Positions 1-7,125 of a stretch of 40,350 nt of DNA are shown here, one piece after another. The position numbers and the translations under genes are program-made. The notes under the pieces are model-generated. The model worked only from the letters and a program-made list of their open reading frames with translations, was not told where the DNA came from and did no database searches. This DNA is from Planctomycetota bacterium (GTDB taxonomy: Bacteria; Planctomycetota; Phycisphaerae; Tepidisphaerales; Tepidisphaeraceae): assembly GCA_039182125.1 (NCBI GenBank), contig JBCDCH010000035.1, positions 1 through 40,350 on the forward strand, given 5' to 3'. The first letter of the stretch is position 1. Every line of letters begins with the position of its first letter.

Positions 1-21
1 CGCAGGGCGGGGAGAAGGTGG

Positions 22-121
22 ACCACCCCCCCCCCCGGGCACCGGCCCCGCACAGGGGGGGGGTTCCCCCCGGGGGCGGGGGGGGGGTGTGGGGGGCCCC
101 CCCCCCCCCCCCCCCCCCCCG
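22..121. repeat. Low-complexity poly-C/poly-G runs at window start
   Basis: This stretch consists of long homopolymer runs: C around 25-36, G around 54-62 and 77-87, and C around 98-120. Frames across it encode only proline/glycine runs. It has no gene-like features and differs sharply from the ordinary coding DNA that follows. It most likely reflects sequencing or assembly error at a contig end; a real GC-rich simple repeat cannot be ruled out. Confidence 0.75.
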
Positions 122-172
122 CGGCCGCAAAATGTGTTGGCATTGCACGAAATCGAATTCGATCGTTTTCGT

Positions 173-496
173 ATGCCAGATCGATCCAACGAAACACCGG
201 CCGAGCGTCTGCAGCGGCGTCATCGGCAGAAGATCGTCGGCGGCGTGATCGCGGGGGGTTGCCTTGCCGTCACCGCCGCCGCCACAGGCACCGGCCTTGT
301 GCTGGTCGTCGCGCTGCTGTGCTTCCTGGCGTGGCGGTTCGAGCGGCGCTGGGCGCGGCCGGCGCGGGCGCTTCGGGTGTGCCTACCGCAGATCCTTGAT
401 GGGACGATGTCGCCGGACGAGCTGAACCGCGTCGTCGCCCGGGGCGGCCTGGCGGGGATCGTACCGAACATCCAAAGGCTGGCGCGCGACAAGTGA
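173..496 (+). CDS. Small two-helix membrane protein, unknown function
   Basis: A 107-residue protein. I chose the ATG at 173 because the same frame further upstream runs into the homopolymer tract and gives only proline-rich nonsense. The N-terminus is charged (PDRSNETPAERLQRRHRQK). Two hydrophobic segments follow at about residues 24-60, separated by a short Ala/Thr/Gly turn, and then a basic stretch (RRWARPARALR). The C-terminal ~45 residues form a soluble tail that appears helical. I do not recognise a named family. A paired palindromic repeat begins six bases after the stop, so transcription may end there. No partner gene suggests a role. Confidence 0.55.
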   Translation: MPDRSNETPAERLQRRHRQKIVGGVIAGGCLAVTAAATGTGLVLVVALLCFLAWRFERRWARPARALRVCLPQILDGTMSPDELNRVVARGGLAGIVPNIQRLARDK

Positions 497-501
497 ATCA
501 A

Positions 502-565
502 CGCCCACGGCTTTAGCCGTGGGTCTGCGATGACGTCCGGCGACCCACGGCTGAAGCCGTGGGCG
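502..565. repeat. REPIN-like pair of palindromes (family A)
   Basis: Two nearly identical hairpins stand side by side in inverted arrangement. The first has arms CCCACGGCT (504-512) and AGCCGTGGG (515-523) around a 2-nt loop. The second has the same arms at 544-552 and 555-563 with loop GA. The outer CG/CG flanks also match, so the 64-base unit is itself an imperfect inverted repeat. This is the architecture of REP doublets (REPINs) mobilised by RAYT-type transposases. It lies between two genes and contains the first in-frame ATG (530) of the following gene, which therefore is unlikely to be the true start. Confidence 0.85.
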
Positions 566-619
566 TTCCGCGGGTTCATCCGTTGCGGACGGCGCGAGGT
601 TTGCACGACGCTGGGCGTC

Positions 620-1813
620 TTGGATCTGGCTCTGCAAATCACAGCGGTGGTGCTGACGGTGCTGACCATCTGTTGGGTATGGGTCACGGTTGCTGCCGAG
701 CTACCGCTGCCGCACTGGCCGCTGCGGATGTGGGACTTTCCGCGCATCCAGGCGCTGGCCTTCGCGGCGATCACTTTTGTCCTTTACTTCGTGGTCGCGG
801 CCCTGCATGACGGGCTGGCTTGGTGGGAGTGGATTGTCCCGTGGGTGCTGCTGCTGGTAATGCTGCGGCAACTTCACTGGGTCTGGCCGTATCTCCAGTG
901 GGCGAAGCAGGACGTAAGCCGCTCCGACACGTCGGCCGACGATGCACACGCGCTGAACATCGTCATCAGCAACGTGCTCACGCCCAACGACGCGTACCAG
1001 CGGTGGCGTGACGTCATTGGCGACCTCGACGTCGACATCATCGCGTGTGCCGAGACGGACCAGCGGTGGGTCGACGAAATCGGCCAAGCGCTAAGCGAGT
1101 CACACCCGCACACAATCGCCGAGCCACGCGACAACCTGTATGGCATGGCGCTATGGAGCCGACTGCCGTTGCACGACGCCGCGGTCGAACATGTGGTTCA
1201 AGACGACATCCCGAGCATCCACGGGCAGGTCGAGTTGCGCAGCGGCGAGCGCGTTCACTTCCACTGCCTGCACCCGCGTCCGCCGGCCCCGCAGGAGAGC
1301 GACAGCAGCGCCCCGCGCGACGCGGAGCTGATTGTGATGGCTCGCCGGATCGCCAAGCGACGCGAGGACAAAGGCAAGCGTGCCACGATCGTCATGGGCG
1401 ATCTGAACGACGTCGCTTGGAGCCGAACGACGCAGCTTTTCCAACAAATCAGCGGCCTGCTCGACCCCCGCCGCGGACGCGGCCTCTTCAACAGCTTCCA
1501 CGCCCACCACTGGTGGGTGCGCTTTCCGCTGGATCATGTGTTAGTCAGTCCGGACTTTCGACTCATCGAGATGAAGCGGCTCCCCGAAGTGGGCAGCGAT
1601 CACTTTCCGATCCTGATTCGCGTTGCACTGGAGCCGACGGCGTCGGAAGGACAGGAAGGCCCGGTCGCGGAGGAGGAAGACCTCGACGAAGCGCGGACGC
1701 GGATCCAACGGCAAGTCGAGCGCGAGGCCAACGGCGTCGATCACGGCCACGTCGGCAAGAACGCCGAGGCGCACGAACACGACCTTGCCCACGACGTCGA
1801 ACGCCAAGCCTGA
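620..1813 (+). CDS. Membrane-anchored endonuclease/exonuclease/phosphatase (EEP) family protein
   Basis: The protein has three hydrophobic N-terminal helices (about the first 95 residues, with a DFPRIQ motif between the first and second) and then an EEP-fold catalytic domain. Visible EEP signatures are NIVISNVL (first strand), IIACAETD, MGDLND (Asp/Asn metal and catalytic motif), LDHVLVS and GSDHFPI (C-terminal Asp-His). The family hydrolyses phosphodiester or phosphoester bonds; this membrane-bound subgroup has no well-defined substrate, and the domain probably faces the periplasm. The C-terminus is a charged Glu/Asp/His-rich tail of ~55 residues. The open frame reaches an ATG at 530, but that codon lies inside a palindromic repeat; TTG at 620, just before the first helix, is my preferred start, though without a strong ribosome site. 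Confidence 0.8.
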   Translation: MDLALQITAVVLTVLTICWVWVTVAAELPLPHWPLRMWDFPRIQALAFAAITFVLYFVVAALHDGLAWWEWIVPWVLLLVMLRQLHWVWPYLQWAKQDVSRSDTSADDAHALNIVISNVLTPNDAYQRWRDVIGDLDVDIIACAETDQRWVDEIGQALSESHPHTIAEPRDNLYGMALWSRLPLHDAAVEHVVQDDIPSIHGQVELRSGERVHFHCLHPRPPAPQESDSSAPRDAELIVMARRIAKRREDKGKRATIVMGDLNDVAWSRTTQLFQQISGLLDPRRGRGLFNSFHAHHWWVRFPLDHVLVSPDFRLIEMKRLPEVGSDHFPILIRVALEPTASEGQEGPVAEEEDLDEARTRIQRQVEREANGVDHGHVGKNAEAHEHDLAHDVERQA

Positions 1814-1888
1814 CCCGCTGCAAAACCGTCACGTTTCCGAACCTGGCGTCGCCTTGCACCTTGAGCAGCATCGGTACACTCGTCGCAC

Positions 1889-2725
1889 ATGCTCGCCGCT
1901 TCCATCTTCCTTGTCGCGACCGTCGTCGCGATCCTCCTTGTCGTCGGTTTGTTGCACCTCGCGCCGCGCCTCAGTCGCGGCTTCTCCGACTGGCTCTGCA
2001 AAGCACCGGGGCTGGACCTCGTCGTGTTCACGCTCACCGTGTTCCCGCAGATCGCCGGGCTGATCGTCGGCGCAGTGCTTGGTGGCTGGCACATGGCCCT
2101 GGGCTACCTCGTTCTGGCCGTAGTCGCGCAGTGCGTGGCGATGATCATTTGGATGCGCGCACATGAACTCGCGCACCCCGAGGCGATGAAGGGGCCGCGG
2201 ATCAAGAAGGTGCTCAACGCTCGCGTCGGGCCGGTGCGGAACACGGTCGCGGTCTGGTGGACGGCGTGGGCGGTGCCGGTGTTTGCGCTCATCCGGCTCG
2301 CGGAGTGGTTCGTGTATCCGCCGCTGATCTGGCTGACCAACTTCCCCCGCTACAACGCCGCCGACTGGATCGCCGTCAGCCGCCAGAAGCATGAGAACCT
2401 CGTCGGCGCCGATCGCATCTGGTGCTTGTACTGCGATTGGATGACCGGCGTGTGGTCGCTCGGATCGGAGATGCTCCGCAACGTCGAGAGCTTCTGGTGC
2501 CCGATTCGTTACGCCTCGCCGGAGAAGTGCGACAACTGCAGCATCGACTTCCCCGACATCAAGGGCGGCTGGACCCCGCACGACGGCGACATGGCCGGCG
2601 TCGCCGACACACTCGCGCACCATTATCCCGGCCCCGATGGCGTCAACAGTTGGTTCGGCCACCCGCAACGCAAGAACGCGCAGCTCACCGTCAACGGCAA
2701 ACCCCCGGAAGGTCCCAAGGGCTAG
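1889..2725 (+). CDS. Conserved polytopic membrane protein with C-terminal cysteine motifs
   Basis: A 278-residue protein. About four hydrophobic segments cover residues 1-25, 42-65, 68-90 and 115-150. A soluble C-terminal region follows with conspicuous cysteines: WCLYCDWMTGVWSLGSEMLR, then WCPIRY and CDNC. Two CxxC pairs plus a single Cys suggest a metal site such as zinc or iron, or redox-active thiols; this is inference. I have a general memory of similar uncharacterised proteins in other bacteria with the CDWMTGV and NVESFWCPIR motifs, but know no function. The gene starts 75 bases after the EEP gene and may be co-transcribed with it. Confidence 0.7.
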   Translation: MLAASIFLVATVVAILLVVGLLHLAPRLSRGFSDWLCKAPGLDLVVFTLTVFPQIAGLIVGAVLGGWHMALGYLVLAVVAQCVAMIIWMRAHELAHPEAMKGPRIKKVLNARVGPVRNTVAVWWTAWAVPVFALIRLAEWFVYPPLIWLTNFPRYNAADWIAVSRQKHENLVGADRIWCLYCDWMTGVWSLGSEMLRNVESFWCPIRYASPEKCDNCSIDFPDIKGGWTPHDGDMAGVADTLAHHYPGPDGVNSWFGHPQRKNAQLTVNGKPPEGPKG

Positions 2726-2726
2726 T

Positions 2727-2927
2727 TCAGCTATCGAGCGGCACTGCCGAGGCGGACGTGGGCGACACGCTGCCGGTGAAGCTGGCCGGTGGGTTCTTGA
2801 CCCAGTAAAGCCCGCTCACGCTCAACAGCGCGATCGTGAAGGCACCGGCCGCGGTGTTCCAGCGACGCCGCTTACGGCGCTTGCTGTCCCACGCGGCGGA
2901 GCACGGAGGTGTGAGTTCTTCGTTCAT
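2727..2927 (-). CDS. Small single-pass membrane protein, hypothetical
   Basis: A 66-residue open frame from an ATG at 2927. It has a highly basic patch (SKRRKRRRW) directly before one hydrophobic helix (AAGAFTIALLSVSGLYWV), then a Ser/Pro/Thr-rich tail, which suggests a cytoplasmic N-terminus and an outside C-terminus. It ends two bases after the convergent membrane-protein gene. The frame stays open upstream to 3287, but that extension would run antisense through the entericidin-like gene and carries no recognisable features, so I use the internal ATG. No strong ribosome site is visible. It is plausible but unproven. Confidence 0.45.
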   Translation of the reverse strand: MNEELTPPCSAAWDSKRRKRRRWNTAAGAFTIALLSVSGLYWVKNPPASFTGSVSPTSASAVPLDS

Positions 2928-3092
2928 ACGGCTTACATCGACGTATACAGCCGGGTCCCGAGCAAGCGGAACAGGCCGCGAATCCGATTTTCCGACCTTC
3001 CGGTGACGACCGTGCGGGCTGTACCGTTTGCATCGGCTTAGGTCCATCCGTACGGCCGACGGCTTTCGCACCAAGAACTCAAGGATTTTCCC

Positions 3093-3233
3093 ATGAAACA
3101 CACCCGCAAAGCACTCCTGTTCGTTTTCGCACTGTTCCTGACCGCCGGTGTTCAGGTCGGCTGCAACACGATCGACGGCGCGCAGGAGGACGTGAACTAC
3201 GGCATCGACAAGGTCCAGGAAATCGGCGAGTAG
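3093..3233 (+). CDS. Entericidin-like small lipoprotein
   Basis: A 46-residue protein, short enough to be missed by most gene callers. A ribosome site AAGGA lies at 3081-3085, 7 bases before the ATG. The N-terminus is a lipoprotein signal (basic KHTRK, hydrophobic core LLFVFALFLTAGV) ending at a Cys within GCNT. The mature part reads CNTIDGAQEDVNYGIDKVQE, closely following the entericidin A/B pattern (CNT, then G, DV and a short amphipathic helix). Entericidins are membrane lipopeptides; EcnA and EcnB of E. coli act as antidote and toxin. Only one copy is present here, so no toxin-antidote pair is evident. A short GC hairpin (3241-3253) followed by TTTT could serve as a weak terminator. Confidence 0.75.
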   Translation: MKHTRKALLFVFALFLTAGVQVGCNTIDGAQEDVNYGIDKVQEIGE

Positions 3234-3310
3234 CTCCGGCCCGGCCGTGCCGGTGGCGCCTCCGTTTTGGTTGATCCCGCCTAACACGCTCCGCCGGTAT
3301 TGTTGACGCG

Positions 3311-5161
3311 ATGTTTCAAGCGTTCTCGATCCGGTCGGTGTGCCTTGCGGTCATGCTCGCGCTTCTGGGCGGGACCAACACCGCGAGTGCACAGCAAGTT
3401 CGGTTCACCATCGACCCATCGCGGGAAACCGGCGCGCTGCCGCACTTCTGGACGAGCACGGGCTTCACACCGCCGACGCAGTTCGCCGATGAACGCATGC
3501 GGGTGCAGCTGGCGCACTTCGACGGTGTGCCGCTCGCCGGCTTCGAGTTGGCGCGTGTGCATGACCTGCTCACCCTCGTACGGGTCCAGGGCATGGACAC
3601 CGACGCGCCGACCTATGACTGGTCCGGGTTGGACCACGCGTTGGACACGATGCTCGACGCGGGGCTTCGGCCGTTCTTCGAGGTCATGGGCAGCCCGGAC
3701 GGTTACGCGTTCACGGACATGCGCGACCCGGTGCAGGTCGATCTGTGGCGGCGGCTTGTGCGCGACCTGGCCCGGCACCTAATCGACCGGCATGGGCGCG
3801 AAGAGGTGCGGTCGTGGTACTTCGAGGTTTGGAACGAGCCGGACGTCACGCCGTGGTTCAACCACCCGTGGGCGGAAGACGATGCCGTCGGGCTGATCCG
3901 CTACTACGACGCGACCTCGGCGGGCCTGATGGACGCCGACCCGGCGTTGCGTTTCGGCGGGCCGGGCACGGCCGAGCAGCTGTCGGTGATGTTTGTCGAG
4001 CTGATGAAGCACCTGGACACGGGGACGAACCACCTCACCGGACAGTCGCCGCCGCGGTGCGACTTCATCTCGGTCCACGTCAAGGGCGGGCAGTACACGA
4101 CCAAGCCCGCCGACCCATCCATGGACGAGATCCTCGACGGCCAACGCGAACTGCATGACTACCTCGTCGAGCACCACCCGCGGCTGGCGGAGCTGCCGTT
4201 CATCAACAACGAATGCGACCCCCGGGTCGGCTGGACGCTCCGCTACGCGTGGCGGACGGACTCGTACTACCCCACGTTCGTCGCCCGCCTGGTCCACCGG
4301 CAACTCGACGAAATGGTGCGCAGCGATGCGGACTTCGCGCTGATGAGCAACGACCACGGCTTCCTCGGCGATTGGGGGCAGCGGTCGGTGATGGTGCCGT
4401 TCACACGGACCGTCGACGACGAGATCGTCGGCGTTTCGATGGTGAAGAAGCCAGTGCTCGAAGGCATGACGCTCATGGCGCTGCTGGGTAACCGGACCGT
4501 CGCCGTCGAGTCGTCCGACCCGGCCGCAAGTGTGTTTTGCCTCGCGTCGATTACCCCGGCCGGCGACTTGGCAATCCTCGTCACGCATCATGCCGACGAC
4601 TCGTCAGCCACCGGGAACGCCACTGTCACTCTCGACATCGCCAGCGGCACCGACGCGTGGTCAAAGCTGGCGATCCGCCGGATTGATCAGGAGCGCACCC
4701 ATCCGAAACGCATGTGGGACGCGGCCGACGGTCCGGAGACGCCCAGCGCCGAGTTGCTCGCCGCCATGCGCGATGCGGCAGAGGTCGACGTCGAAGTCGC
4801 CGACGTGCCGGACGGCCCGATCGAGATCGAGGTGCCGATGCACGGGATGGCGTTGGTGATCCTGAGCCGTGAGCCGATGGATGGTCCGCCGGTGCCTGGC
4901 GACGTACGTGCCCGGATCGTGAACGGGCTGCACGGCGACGAGGTGCTGGTGCGTTGGACCGACGCCGGCGACCCGCGCCGACTCCGTGGCTATCTCGTCG
5001 AAGCGGCCACGCCCGACGGACTCGTTTCGCTAAGCCCGGTGTTTCCGATCAGCACGACACTTGTCCGCCCGGTACCCGAAGGGACGACATCGGTGCGCGT
5101 CACCACCGTCGATCTATGGGACCGATCGAGCGAAAGCGTGTCCGTCCCGATCAGGCACTAG
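3311..5161 (+). CDS. Secreted GH39-like glycoside hydrolase
   Basis: A 616-residue protein with a Sec signal peptide ending near residue 27 (ASA|QQ). A (beta/alpha)8 glycosidase domain fills about residues 30-400. FEVWNEPD carries the likely acid/base Glu176, and FINNECD places the probable nucleophile at Glu301; the arrangement fits clan GH-A, and the closest family I recognise is GH39 (beta-xylosidase/alpha-L-iduronidase type). The C-terminal 200 residues look like beta-sandwich domains, the last resembling fibronectin type III. It would cleave a xylose- or uronate-containing glycan outside the cytoplasm; the substrate cannot be read from sequence. Its 3' end overlaps the convergent PaxB-like gene by 11 bases. 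Confidence 0.8.
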   Translation: MFQAFSIRSVCLAVMLALLGGTNTASAQQVRFTIDPSRETGALPHFWTSTGFTPPTQFADERMRVQLAHFDGVPLAGFELARVHDLLTLVRVQGMDTDAPTYDWSGLDHALDTMLDAGLRPFFEVMGSPDGYAFTDMRDPVQVDLWRRLVRDLARHLIDRHGREEVRSWYFEVWNEPDVTPWFNHPWAEDDAVGLIRYYDATSAGLMDADPALRFGGPGTAEQLSVMFVELMKHLDTGTNHLTGQSPPRCDFISVHVKGGQYTTKPADPSMDEILDGQRELHDYLVEHHPRLAELPFINNECDPRVGWTLRYAWRTDSYYPTFVARLVHRQLDEMVRSDADFALMSNDHGFLGDWGQRSVMVPFTRTVDDEIVGVSMVKKPVLEGMTLMALLGNRTVAVESSDPAASVFCLASITPAGDLAILVTHHADDSSATGNATVTLDIASGTDAWSKLAIRRIDQERTHPKRMWDAADGPETPSAELLAAMRDAAEVDVEVADVPDGPIEIEVPMHGMALVILSREPMDGPPVPGDVRARIVNGLHGDEVLVRWTDAGDPRRLRGYLVEAATPDGLVSLSPVFPISTTLVRPVPEGTTSVRVTTVDLWDRSSESVSVPIRH

Positions 5162-5828
5162 CGGACGTCATCCGCCGCTTGCGGCGCCACACGCCGGCGA
5201 TGTACATGCAGTCGAACACGAGCGTTGCCGTGAACAGGAAAGCGAGCAGCGGCGTGAGCGGTGCCTTGCGGACCTGTTGCTCGGGATCGGTGAAGACAAA
5301 CGTGACGAAGGCCGAGCTTGCCGCGAGGGTGCCGAGCATCTTGAGGATCGCGATGCTCAACCGCTGCGCCGGCAGCCCCGCACGATTGGCGAGCCAGCCG
5401 ACAAACAGGATGCTCATCATCAGGTTCTGCGCGAACGCGGCATAAACGCCGTCGGGATCGTCGAACGCGTTGCCGATGAACCCGATCGCACACCCGGCCG
5501 TCACCAGCCCCGCGGCAAACATGCCGAGGAACTGCCAAAGCTCGAGCCGCGGGTGGTTCGCGTTGAAGTACCGCACCGCCTGGTACGCGATGATGCAATC
5601 GAGCGTCAGCCACAACACGTCGGCCGGCAGTTGGTACCACGGGTGCGGGTAGATGAAGACGTAGATGAACTCCCAAGCGAGATTCGCACACAGCGCCGCG
5701 AGCGGCATCCCGCAGGCTTTGTCTTTCGCACCGGCCACGATGATCAGCACGTAAACGGCGGTCCAAAGCACGCCGCTGGTGCCCATCTGGGCGATGAAGA
5801 TTTGTAGCTGCCAGGGTACTTCGGGCAT
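5151..5828 (-). CDS. PaxB/Pyr4-like integral membrane terpene cyclase homologue
   Basis: A 225-residue protein with about seven transmembrane helices. The segment DKACGMPLAALCANLAWEF continues into IYVFIYP and closely follows, as I recall it, the fungal paxilline-type cyclase pattern (GM, then L-C-x-N-x-A-W-E, then IYP). Glu53 in AWEF corresponds to Pyr4 Glu63, and Asp206 in VFDCMY to Pyr4 Asp218, the two residues reported as essential for protonation-initiated cyclisation. The spacing (153 residues) is almost the same as in Pyr4 (155). Fungal members cyclise epoxidised prenyl chains in indole-diterpene and meroterpenoid pathways. No prenyltransferase or epoxidase is nearby, so a biosynthetic role is inference. 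The neighbours are sugar-related, and the gene is convergent with the GH39-like gene. Confidence 0.7.
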   Translation of the reverse strand: MPEVPWQLQIFIAQMGTSGVLWTAVYVLIIVAGAKDKACGMPLAALCANLAWEFIYVFIYPHPWYQLPADVLWLTLDCIIAYQAVRYFNANHPRLELWQFLGMFAAGLVTAGCAIGFIGNAFDDPDGVYAAFAQNLMMSILFVGWLANRAGLPAQRLSIAILKMLGTLAASSAFVTFVFTDPEQQVRKAPLTPLLAFLFTATLVFDCMYIAGVWRRKRRMTSASA

Positions 5829-5853
5829 GGGGCGGCGACGTTATGCTCGGCAC

Positions 5854-7125
5854 ATGCCGACCGCCTCCGAACTGGACCGTCACTTCCCGCGTTACACCGA
5901 TTTTGAACCGAAGGTTCCGATCTGGTGCGTGACGCCGGGCGAGGGTCGTTACCTGCACCGGTTCTTCGACACGTCCCCGGTCTCGCCGAGCGGGCGGTAT
6001 CTGGCGGTGACGCGTTTGCCGCAAGAGCAGCGCACGCCCAAACCAGGCGACGTGGCGGAGATCGTTGTCGTCGATCTGCGGGAAGGCACCGAGCGCGTCG
6101 TCGCCCAGACTCAGGGCTGGGAGCCGCAGCTCGGGGCGCAAGTGAACTGGGGCGGCTCGGACGACGCGCTGCTGTTTTCCGATTGTGACACGTCGGACTG
6201 GACACCCCATGCAGTGCTGCTCAACCCGCACACCGGCGAAAGCCGACGCATCGACGGCCCGCTCTATCACGCCAGCCCCGACGGCCGACTCATCTGCGGC
6301 ACCAACCCCAAAGCCATGCGTCGCACCCAGGGCGGTTACGGCGTCGCCTTGCCCAACGACGCCGTCCCGCTCAACGAGGGCGCACCCGCCGACGACGGAC
6401 TGTTCATCACCGACGTCGAGGCCAACACCCGCACGCTCGCCGTGAGTCTTGCCGATGCGGCGGACAAGTTCGCCGAGCCGCTCGGACTGACCGATCCGGA
6501 GAAGTTCCGCGTGTACGGGTTTCACTCCAAGTTCTCGCCCACCGGCGAACGCGTGCTGTTCACCATGCGTTGGTACTCGGCGACGCACGGGGCCGACGCG
6601 TTCGGCGTCCATGACATGCGCGGCCAGACCCGCTACGCCGTCCTGACCTGCAAACCCGACGGCACGGACCTGCAGCTCGGCGTCGGCCCGGACGAATGGG
6701 ACAAGGACGGCCACCACATCAACTGGCACCCCGACGGCAACGCCCTCTCGCTCAACCTGAGGATCGAGCAAGAGCTGATGACCCTGTGTCGCGTCGACTT
6801 GGACGGGTCCAACCTGCGTGCGATCTCCGAACTCGACAACGGCTCGGGACACCCCACCGTTCACCCCGACGACCGGCATGTGCTCACCGACGTCTACGCC
6901 CACGAGTCTCGCGCCTTCGGCGACGGCACGACGCCGCTGCGTTGGATCGACACGCACACGAACGAAGAAACCTGCATCGCCCGAATCCCGAGCAAAACGC
7001 CCCAGGGCGGCATCCTCCGCGTCGACCCGCACCCGGCCTGGGATCGCACATGGACGTGGGTCGCGTTCAACGCCTTCCCCGGTACGCGCCGCGTCTACCT
7101 CGCCGACTTCTCAAGTCTGCTCTGA
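5854..7125 (+). CDS. Beta-propeller protein, PL22 oligogalacturonate lyase-like
   Basis: A 423-residue protein from the ATG at 5854; the frame opens earlier (5779) but that part lies antisense to the start of the divergent gene. It is built from TolB/WD40-like repeats, recognisable as SPSGRYLAVTR, SPDGRLICG, SPTGERVLFTMRW, HPDGNALSLNL and HPDDRHVLTDVY. Several histidines sit in propeller loops (HHINWHPDG, GSGHPTVHPD, DPHPAWD), as in PL22 oligogalacturonate lyases, which bind a metal through a His cluster and split unsaturated galacturonate disaccharides. No signal peptide is visible, consistent with a cytoplasmic enzyme. Whether it truly acts on pectin fragments is uncertain, since many proteins so annotated are untested. 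It is divergent from the PaxB-like gene, with a 25-base gap. Confidence 0.65.
   Translation: MPTASELDRHFPRYTDFEPKVPIWCVTPGEGRYLHRFFDTSPVSPSGRYLAVTRLPQEQRTPKPGDVAEIVVVDLREGTERVVAQTQGWEPQLGAQVNWGGSDDALLFSDCDTSDWTPHAVLLNPHTGESRRIDGPLYHASPDGRLICGTNPKAMRRTQGGYGVALPNDAVPLNEGAPADDGLFITDVEANTRTLAVSLADAADKFAEPLGLTDPEKFRVYGFHSKFSPTGERVLFTMRWYSATHGADAFGVHDMRGQTRYAVLTCKPDGTDLQLGVGPDEWDKDGHHINWHPDGNALSLNLRIEQELMTLCRVDLDGSNLRAISELDNGSGHPTVHPDDRHVLTDVYAHESRAFGDGTTPLRWIDTHTNEETCIARIPSKTPQGGILRVDPHPAWDRTWTWVAFNAFPGTRRVYLADFSSLL

Noticed and set aside
2928-3287. Longer minus-strand version of the 66-residue membrane protein
   Set aside because: The added part is antisense to the entericidin-like gene and has no membrane or domain features; the ATG at 2927 gives a sensible basic-then-helix start.
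5158-7032. Long minus-strand open frame across the propeller and PaxB-like genes
   Set aside because: It spans two real genes in other frames, including the divergent promoter region between them, and encodes low-complexity Val/Arg/Ala sequence.
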